Shown here one piece after another: positions 1 through 9,674 of a stretch of 64,000 bases of DNA. The position numbers and the translations under genes were made by a program. Under the pieces are notes generated by a model. The model worked only from the letters and a program-made list of their open reading frames with translations. It made no database searches and was not told where the DNA came from. Source of the DNA: Turnera subulata (lineage: Eukaryota > Streptophyta > Magnoliopsida > Malpighiales > Passifloraceae); contig JAKUCV010006130.1 of NCBI GenBank assembly GCA_028386065.3, positions 253,882-317,881 of the forward strand. The letters are read 5' to 3'. Position 1 is the stretch's first letter. Every line of letters begins with the position of its first letter.

Positions 1-1900
1 ATCTGAAAAGAAAATACATCACAATCGAAATTATTACGGATTTTGGGCTCCTGTGAGTCTTATTTATCAATGATTGATTACAATGTTGAATAGGAAGGAT
101 GCCAATTTGCAGTCCAATACCCCCACACTTCCCCGTTAAGTAGGGGGTTAGTGCTAACCAAATTGCCGGTAGAGTGGAAAAAAAACACTCGCGAACTCGA
201 TATTCGTCGTTGGCGTTTATTGGGAAGAATGAATGGGTTGGTTAAATCAAGATACAAACTTGGAGGCAAAGAAAAGTGAATCAAGTTCCAATATAACGCG
301 AACCATGTAGCATTCTAATGGGTAAATGCTAAGATAACCAAGTTATTGTTGGAAATGAAATGAGTCATGAATCATGATATTATAAATCGAGTTTTTAGAA
401 ACTGGCTTGATGGTCGAACCCGTCGGACCAGGTCCTGGTTCACGTCTTTCAAGGTATAACCATAATTAAAATATGGTTGAACCAATCACTTTTAACTAAC
501 ACAATCAAACTTGGGGTGGGGCTTGATTAATCCAGTTTAATCAATTCAAACCTCGATTATCACCCTTCCATTTTGGATGATTACCGTGTATAAGAGAACT
601 TACGATTATCTTTCTAATGCGGTAACGCCTAACGAATTTCACCTGCTATTCTGCCGAAGGCATGCTCGTTTTTCGAAAAAAGATCCGTAAATTTAAAGCA
701 AGGTTCCCATCTTAACCATTACTATCAGCTGGATAGGAAAGAAAATCTCCATGATTTCCTCCGGGCAGAGAAAGCGGTGGCAAGGCAGCATTGGGCGGCA
801 AAACATCCCAGAGCGAAGGTGGCAGCCAAATCCGCCGGTTGCAAGTTACTAAGAAAGAGCGAAAACGAAAATCAAAATTCTCGGGCGAGCCAAAAAAAGC
901 ACAAAAGAGCTCGACAGTTTTCTTAAGAAATGCATCACACGTGTGACGTGCCTACTGTCACACCATCCCCAGGCAACATCACAGTAAACGTCCCTCCTCC
1001 AGATATCGCCGCGTGCCCTGCCTCCAATCACATCCAACGGTTCACGCTTTTCCTTTGGATTAGCCCCAACGTCCCATCATCAATAAACCAGCGATTTTGG
1101 GGGAGAGACTGGAAAAACAAAAAAAGGGAAGAAAAGTGCTCTATACTAGTCCACTGATTCTGGTCCCCTACCATCTCTATTTTATTCACCCAAGAAAACC
1201 CCTTACTTTGCAGTAAATTACTCATATGGTAGGTTGATTGAGATGACAATCTTAACCCTCTTTTGTCGTGTAGTTCCACCAGAAATATGTTATGATGCTA
1301 CCGCCCAATCGCATTTGCTGGTTATTTTGGTCAATTCGGTAGATCCCAACAATTTACAGTGTTAGTTCCGCGGCCACCCCGGGAAATTCCCATTCCACAC
1401 ACAAAACAATAGTAAGCACTTAGCTAAAAGCTAGGTCGAATGACGCTTCAGCCCTCGTACTCCTCAATCCCCTTGGTCTATATACGGGCCACAATCAGAT
1501 GCAGGATTCACAAGAGGAAGGGTCATTTTCGTCAAACCAACAGGGACACGCAAAATTCAGCCGAGGAGTTGGTTCCACAAAGTAACCCATGCCACGATGA
1601 TGAATCCGCTCACAAAGGCTTCCGTGTCACGTGGAGGGGTAAACACCACCACCCTCCCACACCACGCCAATCCCTCGAAATGTACAAGGGCATTCTGGGA
1701 TTTTAACTCACCGGGAGCGCCACCTTAACGTCACCTACCAGTAACGTGGCGTCGTGTAAGAAGCGCACCAGAGAATAATGGAGCCATTATTCGACACGTA
1801 CCCCCTGCTCTCCAGACTGGGACCCCCTTCTCTCCAGACTGGGACCCCCTGCTCCACGTAGGACCCCGGTCCCAGTCAGCGTAATCTAAATGTTCTCATT
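1..1900. other. Intergenic region upstream of the DUF506 gene
   Basis: No convincing gene is seen on either strand. Open frames are short and have no recognisable domain. A G-box-like palindrome CACACGTGTG followed by ACGTG lies near 937-950 and could be a bZIP/ABRE-type site. The last 100 bases hold a short direct repeat and a TATA box, listed separately. The moderately GC-rich stretch at 760-1060 could be a promoter of a gene that starts left of the window, but nothing proves this. Confidence 0.5.
1809..1849. repeat. Direct repeat in the DUF506 promoter
   Basis: A 19-base unit beginning TCTCCAGACTGGG occurs twice in perfect form (1809-1827 and 1831-1849) with a 22-base period. A third partial echo (GGACCCC) follows near 1861. 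It sits just upstream of the TATA box, so it could be a duplicated promoter element or a neutral slippage product. Confidence 0.7.
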
Positions 1901-1910
1901 ATATATAAAG
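1901..1910 (+). promoter_or_regulatory. TATA box, likely core promoter of the DUF506 gene
   Basis: ATATATAAAG stands alone in a mixed-composition region and faces the DUF506 gene. Transcription would start near 1935, giving a leader of roughly 600 bases before the ATG at 2551. The leader contains at least one upstream ORF and may contain an unrecognised intron. Confidence 0.5.
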
Positions 1911-2038
1911 GCCAAAACCTTGGCGTATTGTTTTCTAATTGCTCATCCACCGGGTAACATAAGAAGCCAAAAATTACCTTATCGGCCTTCCTTCTCTTAG
2001 ACGGTCATCTTGCCGGCAAACTTTCGTTCTGTTCACCG

Positions 2039-2125
2039 ATGGAAGCTCCGGCGATAGGTTCTGCCTTTGATTCACAAAATGGTAGCGTGACGTTATTGTG
2101 CCGTGGCGTGTTTCAAGGGCTTTAG
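2039..2125 (+). other. Possible upstream ORF (28 codons) in the DUF506 leader
   Basis: ATG at 2039 opens a 28-codon frame ending at TAG 2123-2125, about 425 bases before the DUF506 start. The peptide begins MEAPAIGSAF. It could repress translation of the main ORF if it lies in the mature leader. Conservation cannot be judged from one sequence, and the frame is short enough to occur by chance. Confidence 0.3.
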
Positions 2126-2550
2126 CGGAGTAGTATTATCCGAAACCGGTTAAGCAAAAGCGACTTTTACTTAGCAGAGTTTAGAAGTTATTCCATGCTT
2201 TGTCTAGCAAATCAGAAACAAATTTTTAGTATATATTAACCTACCTGTTTCAGCTTAAGAGTCCGAAAATCTTTTTGTTTTTGGGTTTCTGTGTCATTTC
2301 GGTTGTGATGAGATGATCTGACGGTGTGGGGGTTATCATCAATTACTTGGTTTAATACATTTTTCTTTTCTCTCAATTTTTGAGCTGGAAGGGAAGGGAA
2401 GATTCTGGAAAAGTGAAGTAATTTTGTGATTAGGTGTTTTGAGATTTTTGATAATGGTGGATAGAAACTGTGTTGGTGTTTAAGAGGTTGGATATTGTTA
2501 CTACTGCGAGGAGTGTGTGCAGTTTTTGTGTGTTCTTGTTCACGCCGATC

Positions 2551-3908
2551 ATGCCTTTTCCAATGAAGATCCAGCCAATCAACGAGCTGCAGGAGCCGGC
2601 TCGGCTCGAGCTGGCGAAACCGGTGGTGAAATCTCGCCTCAAGCGCCTCTTCGAGCGCCAGTTCCTGAGGAATTCCAGCGCCGAGAAGGTCACGGAGGAG
2701 CAGCCGTTCAACTCCTCCAAGGACGGCGGCTGCGGAAATGGCTCTTCCGAGTTTGAGCCGAGCTCCATCTGCCTGGCCAAGATGGTGCAGAATTTCATTG
2801 AAGAGAACAACGAGAAGCAGTCGTCCGCCGCCGTCAGGTGCGGCCGCAATCGATGCAACTGCTTCAACGGGAACTGCGACGACAGTTCTGAAGACGAGTT
2901 TGACTACGTTGGCGACGCTAATCGCACTTCCTCCGGCGAAGCCTTCGAAATCCTAAAGGTATATTCTAACAAACTGACGGTTGCGATTTTTCTGGCTGTC
3001 GAAATTTTATCCAAAGAAGGATAATTACTAATTAGTCTTAACATATTTATTTATTTATTTATTTTTGGGGTTGGAGCAGAGCTTGGTGCCTTGCTCGAGC
3101 GTTAGCGAGAGGAATTTGTTAGCGGACACTGCAAGAATCGTTGATAAAAACAAGACTTGTAAGCGAAAAGACAATACTAGCAGGAAAATGGTTGTGGATG
3201 GACTGGTAGCCCTGGGATACGACGCTTCTATCTGCAAGTCTCGCTGGGAAAAATCCCCTTCCTATCCCGCCGGTAAATTCAACCTCTAGATTTTGATTAA
3301 TTAGCATCTATAACAAACTGGTTTTTTTCTTTCTGGGTTCTTTTAATTGATTGATGTTATTTTTGGGTGTAATCTTTCTTACAGGCGAATATGAGTACAT
3401 AGACGTGATCATCTTGAACGAGAGGCTGATAATTGACATCGACTTTAGGTCAGAGTTTGAGATTGCTCGATCGACCAAGGCTTACAAATCTGTCCTCCAA
3501 GTTCTTCCGTACATATTTGTGGGTAAATCGGACCGGCTCCAGAAGATAATCGGGGTGGTATCGGATGCGGCGAAGCAGAGTCTGAAGAAGAAGGGCATGC
3601 ACATTCCTCCTTGGAGGAAAGCCGATTACATCAAAGCGAAATGGTTGTCCCCTCACACACGGGCTGTAACTGTGCCCCCTGCGCTTACCCAGAACGAAAC
3701 TAATTTGAAGCAGGGAAATCAGCAACCATCGGAGAAGACTGAGGGTGTGGAGGCCAAGAAGGAGGGGGAGGAGGAGGAGTCGGCGGCGGATGAGTTGGTG
3801 ACGGTGGTGGAAGAATGGAAGCCACCTGCAGTTAAGCCCAGGAGTTTTAAGTCTGGGGTTAGGATGGTAACTGCTGGTTTGGCTTCGGTAATTGAAGATG
3901 AGCCATGA
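2551..3908 (+). CDS. DUF506 (PDDEXK-like) family protein
   Basis: Three exons, 2551-2958, 3080-3272 and 3385-3908, join in frame into 374 residues. The start MPFPMKIQPI is the first ATG of the frame. The acidic/Cys-rich stretch near residues 105-125, the motif GYDASICKSRW near 184-194, and the block EYIDVIILNERLIIDIDFR just after the second intron are hallmarks of the plant DUF506 family. That family is distantly related to PDDEXK nucleases, and its biochemical role is unknown in most members. The C-terminal 60 residues are E/K-rich and probably disordered. Introns are short (121 and 112 bases) and GT-AG. A TATA box at 1901 and a long leader lie upstream. The family call is firm; function is not inferred. 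Confidence 0.93.
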
Positions 3909-6645
3909 AAATTTTGGTCTTTTTTCTTTTTTTTTTTTGGGTTTTGTTTTTAACTCCTTGGATGGATTATAGAGAGTATGACGATCGTAGATGGTATATG
4001 ACCGATCAAGAATCCCTTCTGCTTTTTGTGTAAGGGTCTGATTTTTACTGATAGCAATAATAAGAACTGTTTTCTGTAATAGGGAAAAAGAAAATATAGC
4101 TCCAGACTGATATGATATGACACAACACTATAACTATTAGTGTCTTTGATTTTTTGAGTATTTTTGTGGTTGTTTAATCAAATATATATCAAATTCTAAT
4201 ATCAGCTTTTTTGTGGTTGTTCTCTGTTGTTTCCTTGGTTCTCTGATTTGTCCAATCTGTTTCTCTTCCTTCATTCACGTTGTGTGTGCTTGGTTTAGTA
4301 TTTTTCTTCCTGGATGGAGAGATTTCGTTTGACGATGAAGTTAGAACTTTGCTTGCGTAGCCTCAGCTGTCCTTGATGAGGGCCTGAGAACAGGAAACCA
4401 GATTTTGCTTTCAAGTTCTTTGTGCTTCAAAATTGAAGCATATCCAACCAGTAATACACTTAGAAATGTGTTATCCAGCAGATAATAGTAAAATATTTCT
4501 GCAAGAACCTTTGCAATTAGTAGGTCCGTAAACAGTTAGTGGTGGTGCCGTGGTTTATGATAATAACGATTAACTTTGTTTGGAAAAAATTAATGGTGGA
4601 GCCTATCTTTTCCATTGCTATCAAGAAACTTACTCGGCGAACAGAAAAAGTGAAAAAAAGATAAGAAAAGCTGATGCCTGATGGTATTTGGTCAGTACTT
4701 AGTCAAATAATAAAAGTTTTGGAAATTAAGCCTGCTCCAACTGAAAAGGAAAATCGCAGTGTGATATTCCAAAGTAATATTTTTCTTTTGACTAAAATAA
4801 AAACGTGGCGTTTTTCTTCTCTAGATCGTCACTCTTCCATCGCACGCAAGTTCTATGCAAAAGTACCCATAAAAATTAAACAGTTTGCAGCGCAAAGTGA
4901 AACTGTGAAACATGCTTGATCCAGTTAAAGGCAAAAGGAAGAAAATAATTTTGAACTCGAAGCCACCGAATCTGCAGCGGCTTGAAGCTTCTTGAAAAAT
5001 TAATGACTTTATAGACAAAATTCGCTTCATATAAGATGTATACTACTACTAATGATCTTAATCTGAGCTCAATTGTATAAATACAAATCGGAAAATGTTC
5101 AACCAAGAAAAATCTTGCTGAATGTTTTTATTCTCAAGTTTACCAAAACAAAATGTTTTACTCCCTTTGGCTGTTTTATTTTTATTTTATTTAGTTTAAA
5201 TTTGTTTTTTTTTATTTAAAGATCAAGTCCCAGCTGTTAAGTAATCAACTAGGTGCTACTGAAAACCTATAAGTTAGCAAATCCTATAAAAAATGAAATT
5301 TAATATGCTAACATGGCCAAAGAAATATACAATTTGGTTAGCAGGAATCGAGAAATTTCTGAAACTCGTAACCTTCTAGGAGTAATTGTTTGATTCATAA
5401 ATAAAAAATGTTCATATATACTGATTTCTTAAGTTTTTCTTTAAATAACTTAAAACGTTTTCGGCCAGAGTAACAATTCCAAAATTTCGGTTGATTTGAC
5501 CTTGATGATGGGGAGAAACAAGAAAACTTGCTTGACTTGTCTGCTTAAGAATAGAAATTTCTCATTTTTTCTACACATAACTAATGCTAACACATGACTT
5601 ACTAATAAGATACATTCCTTCCTCTCTCGTCTTGGGTGGTCACCGCTTGCTTAAGTTCTTTCACTTTCTGCGTTCTGTTCCTTTTTAATTGGTTTTTGGT
5701 GCATTTAGTTTAAGTGCGAAGTCAAAAGGGGTGATAATCGTCTAGGAATAGACGAAATGAGTTCAATGAAAATAACTAGTCTTTAAACATATATTATTTA
5801 TAAGAAATATTTTAATTAAAGTGGTCCAAAAAAATTACGCAGAAATCATAAAACGAAATAGACACCTATGATTATATGAAAGAACAAGTGCATTACACGG
5901 GTCCTAATTGGTGACCCCACGGTCTCTTTATTGAGGGGAGGGGTGAATTTTGAATCTTATCAACTATCCAATTCTCCTAACTATATTATTAAGAATGAAT
6001 CCATGACTACTTCAATAGAATAACTTTAGGGAAATACCGCATTACAAATAGGGTTGGCATATGAACGCACTTTAGTTTATTCAGTAGCTGTGCATTTCTT
6101 AATTTGCGTTTCCGCCCACGTTTTTGTTACTTTCATGTCAGGTTCATATTTGAATTTTACAAGTGAATGCTCATACTTTCATATGTAGTCACAAAAGAAT
6201 AGGAGTATTTGTCAACTACATTTATTTTTGCGCGTCAAGTAGTGCACATACGAGAATTGAGTTTTGTAAAATTTTGTTGTGTATTCTTGGTTCCATATAT
6301 ATCATTGGCTCCACTGCGTATTAAATTTAAAAACCATGGTTTTGAAGTTAAATGCACCTAACACACAATTTTTCTTTTAGTCGAAAACCTTATAACTAGT
6401 ACTGAAGGCATTAGGCAGGTCAATTCAATTTTCTGATACTGACTGCTTACCTTATCCGTCTTGTTTTCTTTCGATTAATCAGTTTGTATCTAATTATAAC
6501 TATTGATCAGTCAGTCAAATAATTAAACTATTTGCACCAAAGAGAAGAACAAGATAATTAATGTTTGTCCATATCACGACATTTGGATTTGCATAATGAA
6601 CCTAATTTCTTTATTCTCAAAAAATTATCAACTAATTACTAATAC
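3909..6645. other. Intergenic region between DUF506 and the Copia element
   Basis: The first ~200 bases are probably 3' UTR. The remainder is AT-rich, with short open frames only (for example 4674-4919) and no recognisable domain. No terminal repeats or RNA genes were seen. It ends in AATAC (6641-6645), the left target-site duplication of the Copia element. Confidence 0.6.
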
Positions 6646-6822
6646 TGTTATGAATAATTATAAATGAATGTTAGTTGTAAGCTGTCTATATATACCCTAT
6701 AAAACACAGTAAATGACAAGAATGAAAATACTGAAACCGAGAGCTGAGCTCTCTTCCCAACTCCATCTTCTACCTCTCACTCTCCTTAATCTTTTCTGCA
6801 TCAAAACATGTTATTTATAACA
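6646..6822 (+). repeat. 5' LTR of the Copia element (177 bp)
   Basis: Starts TG and ends CA. It is about 95% identical to the 3' LTR at 12205-12382 by manual alignment; most differences are transitions, with A in the 3' copy. It contains TATATATACCCTATAAAA near 6690, a likely TATA region. The short length is unusual for Copia but typical of compact families. Confidence 0.95.
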
Positions 6823-6841
6823 CGTTATCAGCACGATAACG
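6823..6841 (+). other. Primer-binding region folded into a perfect hairpin
   Basis: Immediately after the 5' LTR, CGTTATC (6823-6829), loop AGCAC (6830-6834) and GATAACG (6835-6841) form a 7-bp perfect stem. The position is that of the tRNA primer-binding site, and TTATCAGCACGA resembles the internal part of the usual plant Copia Met-tRNA site (assignment from general knowledge). The geometry, with a 5-nt loop, matches the other micro-hairpins in this element. Confidence 0.65.
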
Positions 6842-6889
6842 ACTCTACCCAGTGCAGGAAATACGTTGAAAAATGAAAAGAAAACTTGT

Positions 6890-7376
6890 GCAGAAAGAAA
6901 GGAAAAAAGGGGAAGAAAACCAGCCTCCATGCGCCTCGGGTACTGTTCACAAGGACCCGATCGACGCCGCCTCTCGCCTCACCACCACCACCATCAACTT
7001 CGTCGTGCCGTCGCGAGCTCAACCCCGCCGCCACTGTCGTTCTCCGCCGCCGGACGCGCCGTCCACGGCTGATGACCCGACGGCCGAGCCCATGGACCCG
7101 ACAAGACCCGTCGGGTCTGTTTTCATCCTCACGCAGCTCCGCCAGACACAGCGCCGCCCACACCGGCTCGCTCCTCGCGCCGTCGCCAACCGCCCGATGC
7201 CTTCTCCATCCTCTTCGGCCGCCGGACGCGCTTCCAGAAGTCGACGACCCGACGAGAACCGTCGGATCTGCCTCCTTCCTTCTGCTCGCGTCGACCACCG
7301 GTGCTGCACCCGACGCCTTGCCCTCCTTCCGCCAAGCCGCCGTGCTCGCTGTCCCTGCATCGCCTCTCGTCCGTCG

Positions 7377-7413
<37 letters not shown>

Positions 7414-7414
7414 N
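6890..7414 (+). other. GC-rich module and poly-C assembly gap inside the Copia leader
   Basis: A purine-rich run (6865-6925) leads into about 450 bases of very GC-rich, CG-rich sequence beginning near TACTGTTCACAAGG. The long open frames on both strands here are composition artefacts rich in P, R and S. The stretch ends in 33 C and one N (7381-7414), almost certainly a sequencing or assembly artefact. Similar modules occur in the solo LTRs near 37360-37690 and, on the other strand, 58050-58440. Confidence 0.7.
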
Positions 7415-7423
7415 TTTATTTTG

Positions 7424-7560
7424 CATTTAATTTTCAGTTATTTATTTTAATTGGACTAATTAATAAACGACCCATTGCATTTAATTTCTGGTTATTTAAT
7501 TTTAATTGGGCTAATTAATAAAAAGCTCATGTTTATTTATTTTAATTAAGTCTTTTAATT
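7424..7560 (+). repeat. AT-rich tandem repeat, about 2.5 units
   Basis: A unit of about 50 bases containing GCATTTAATTT, GGTTATTTA and CTAATTAATAAA appears at ~7426-7473 and ~7475-7522, with a partial third copy to ~7560. It directly follows the poly-C gap and lies in the untranslated leader of the Copia element. Confidence 0.6.
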
Positions 7561-8249
7561 ATTTAATTTTGGCATTATGTTACAAATATTGGAGGCCCTT
7601 AAAATTTCAGGAAGAAATTTGTTATGGGCATTGAATGTTTTTGAATGAAAATCGTCTCGAAGACACAGTAAAAGCGAATATAAAGCAGAGACTCGAAGTC
7701 TTACTGCCAAAAGATCCCGCATATCTTTAAAAATTTTTGTAAGAGAAAATATCACCATCAAAGAAGATGGATATTGTATGACCATCACGAGGATGGATAC
7801 TGTTCTTGCTTACCCTGAAGGTGCAAGCTAATATATTGAATAATTTTATTTTATGTTCAGTTTTATTCTTTTATGTTTCGTCTTATGTTTAATTTTATTT
7901 AATTTTATTTCCTTTATAGCATTTTACAATTGTTTCTAGAATAATGGCTCAGGCATTAGTCTTGAAGACAATACAAATTGACATCCAAGGAGGAGAGATA
8001 TATGTGTGGATGTCAACTATTTTCACAAAATATGCGATAGTACAATCTCGAAATGAGAAAAAGATTAACACGCTCCTGAAGAGCATAAGAACGCAAGCTT
8101 TACTATGATCTAGAAGATCATATATTTACGCTCTGGAAGAGCATATACTCTTAAAGAATACAGACACCCCCAATTGACAGTAATAAAGAAATTATTATGG
8201 ATCCCGTTAAATTTACTCTGCTCTATTCCCTGAAGCGAATAAGACAATA

Positions 8250-8320
8250 TTATTAATTTGTCCCTATGGCCGTGGATGAGGTTATAATGGCAAAGCTAAG
8301 GGAAAAATATGCATATTATT
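8250..8320 (+). pseudogene. Remnant of Copia gag C-terminus
   Basis: The plus strand reads approximately PYGRG, a stop, then GYNGKAKGK. This resembles the Gly/Arg-rich segment before the zinc knuckle of Copia gag proteins. It is too short and damaged for a firm call, but its position upstream of the pol remnants is right. The minus-strand LINE piece begins about 90 bases further on. Confidence 0.35.
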
Positions 8321-8406
8321 ATTGCATAAGGGATTCATTACTTGAGAACATTCACATAAAGCACATAAAGGAACTGTTCTCATACATAAGCTGAAAAGAA
8401 AATTAT

Positions 8407-9141
8407 TTATCGGTTGGGTACAACATTGACCCTAAAACTCTGGGCCTCGTTATTGATGTTGACCCTAACACTGTCATTCCAGGAAAACCACATACCACCC
8501 ATGTTGTTTTCTCCTGGTAGCTCAAACCGATTTTTTGGAGGAAAACGGAGCGGAATTACACCATGATTTTCTCCTGCTTGCCACAAAGTCTCAGTAATCA
8601 GTACCATGTTGGGCTTGTACTGATTCTTCAGATCCCTTAAGGTACGCACAAAATCTTGGGACCTTCTTGCTACACCCCTGCAATTCCATAGTAAAAGTCG
8701 TACCTTAGGCCATGTAGGTGGTGACCCAGTCACCCTTGGGACGCTCCGAGCCATCATGGAAACCTGATAATAACTGCTTTGATTTAAAATTTGACATGAA
8801 GGCTCTAGTTGAAATTCCTGCATTCTATTAGATATGAAAAACATAATAGAGTTAGCCGAGCCATAAAAGGAAGCCCTTAGATTGCTTTGGTCCTCTAGGA
8901 AGAATGTTTCTTCCACAGGAGTTACAAAGAACCTAGATGAATAAAGTTCATCAACAAACACTAAACGAGAAATTCTCGCCAGATCATTCGGTAATTCCAC
9001 TTGCTGCTCATTCACCATGCTATAAGCTAACCGATTCCTTCTTCCTAGAGAGGCACCCTCAACAAAGAAAACAGTAGCTGGGGAAGGCATTTTTCTTGTC
9101 TTGTTGAGTTTTTCTGAGTTTTCTGCATCTTTCTGTCTCAA
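8407..9141 (-). pseudogene. LINE (L1-type) endonuclease N-terminal fragment
   Basis: A 244-residue minus-strand frame whose second half is the start of a plant L1 endonuclease. LLLWNCRGVARRSQDF carries the catalytic-region Asn of the family (WNCRG), followed by PNMVLITET and GGMWFSWN, the usual order. The first half (starting near MPSPATVFFVEG) has no clear match and may be leader-derived. The frame stops after about 90 endonuclease residues. No RT domain follows and no poly-A end is seen, so it is a truncated internal or 5' piece, nested in the opposite orientation inside the Copia element. It is less decayed than the surrounding pol. Confidence 0.75.
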
Positions 9142-9401
9142 CCGCCTCCCCTTCTTATAGTCTGAGATTAGACAGCTAGGTGTCAGTTTTTCAAATGTGG
9201 ACCCTTTTTCTGTCTCCGAAAAGGTCTAGAAGATTTTTCGGTAATTAAAACTTTGCATTATTTGTCAGTAAACTCCAAAGCTTTTCATTCTTCGAGGTTT
9301 TGCTTTTGGAAAAATTTGCCACTACTTTAATTATTGTCCAAATAATTCTGATTTTTTTCGACATGAGTGGCAGAAATAAGCCTAAAATTGGCACATATAT
9401 A

Positions 9402-9669
9402 GCTAGCCTGAAGCTAGCAGCTGAGTAATTGAAACTTAACATATCCAGCCAGAAGCTGAAATGCTCTAGCCTGAAGCGAGAAATTTTAAGTGTTTAAATA
9501 CACAAGTTTATACAGCCTGAAGCTGAGACCAACTAGAAGTTGGCTGATAGATATTTAATTTATAGCTAGTATGCACCAGCCAGAAGCTGGTAAATAATTT
9601 TTCTAAGTTATCCAGCCTGAAGCTGGCACATAAATAGCAGCCTGAAGCTGGCACCAACTTAAAGTTGGT
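9402..9669 (+). repeat. Cluster of eight micro-hairpins with 5-nt loops
   Basis: Perfect stems with 5-nt loops occur at 9402-9418 (GCTAGC arms), 9446-9458, 9513-9525, 9529-9543 (CCAAC/GTTGG), 9575-9591 (ACCAGC/GCTGGT), 9612-9626, 9638-9650 and 9653-9669 (ACCAAC/GTTGGT). Loops are CTGAA, CAGAA, TAGAA or TTAAA. The surrounding sequence is otherwise non-coding and lies just before the GAG-pre-integrase remnant. More hairpins of the same geometry are scattered through the element (see findings). Confidence 0.8.
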
Positions 9670-9674
9670 ACATG

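Noticed and set aside
2470..2550. Earlier start for the DUF506 protein
   Set aside because: The frame is open but has no ATG before 2551; MPFPMKIQPI fits the family N-terminus.
4321..4400. C/D-box-like TGATGAG ... CTGA motifs
   Set aside because: Boxes are not spaced like a snoRNA and no terminal stem is seen.
6866..7518. Overlapping long frames on both strands in the Copia leader
   Set aside because: P/R/S-rich translations in all frames come from GC-rich composition and run into the poly-C artefact; no domain is visible.
9402..9669. CRISPR-like interpretation of the short repeats
   Set aside because: Plant genome; units are palindromes with changing stems and irregular spacing, with no constant repeat and no cas genes.
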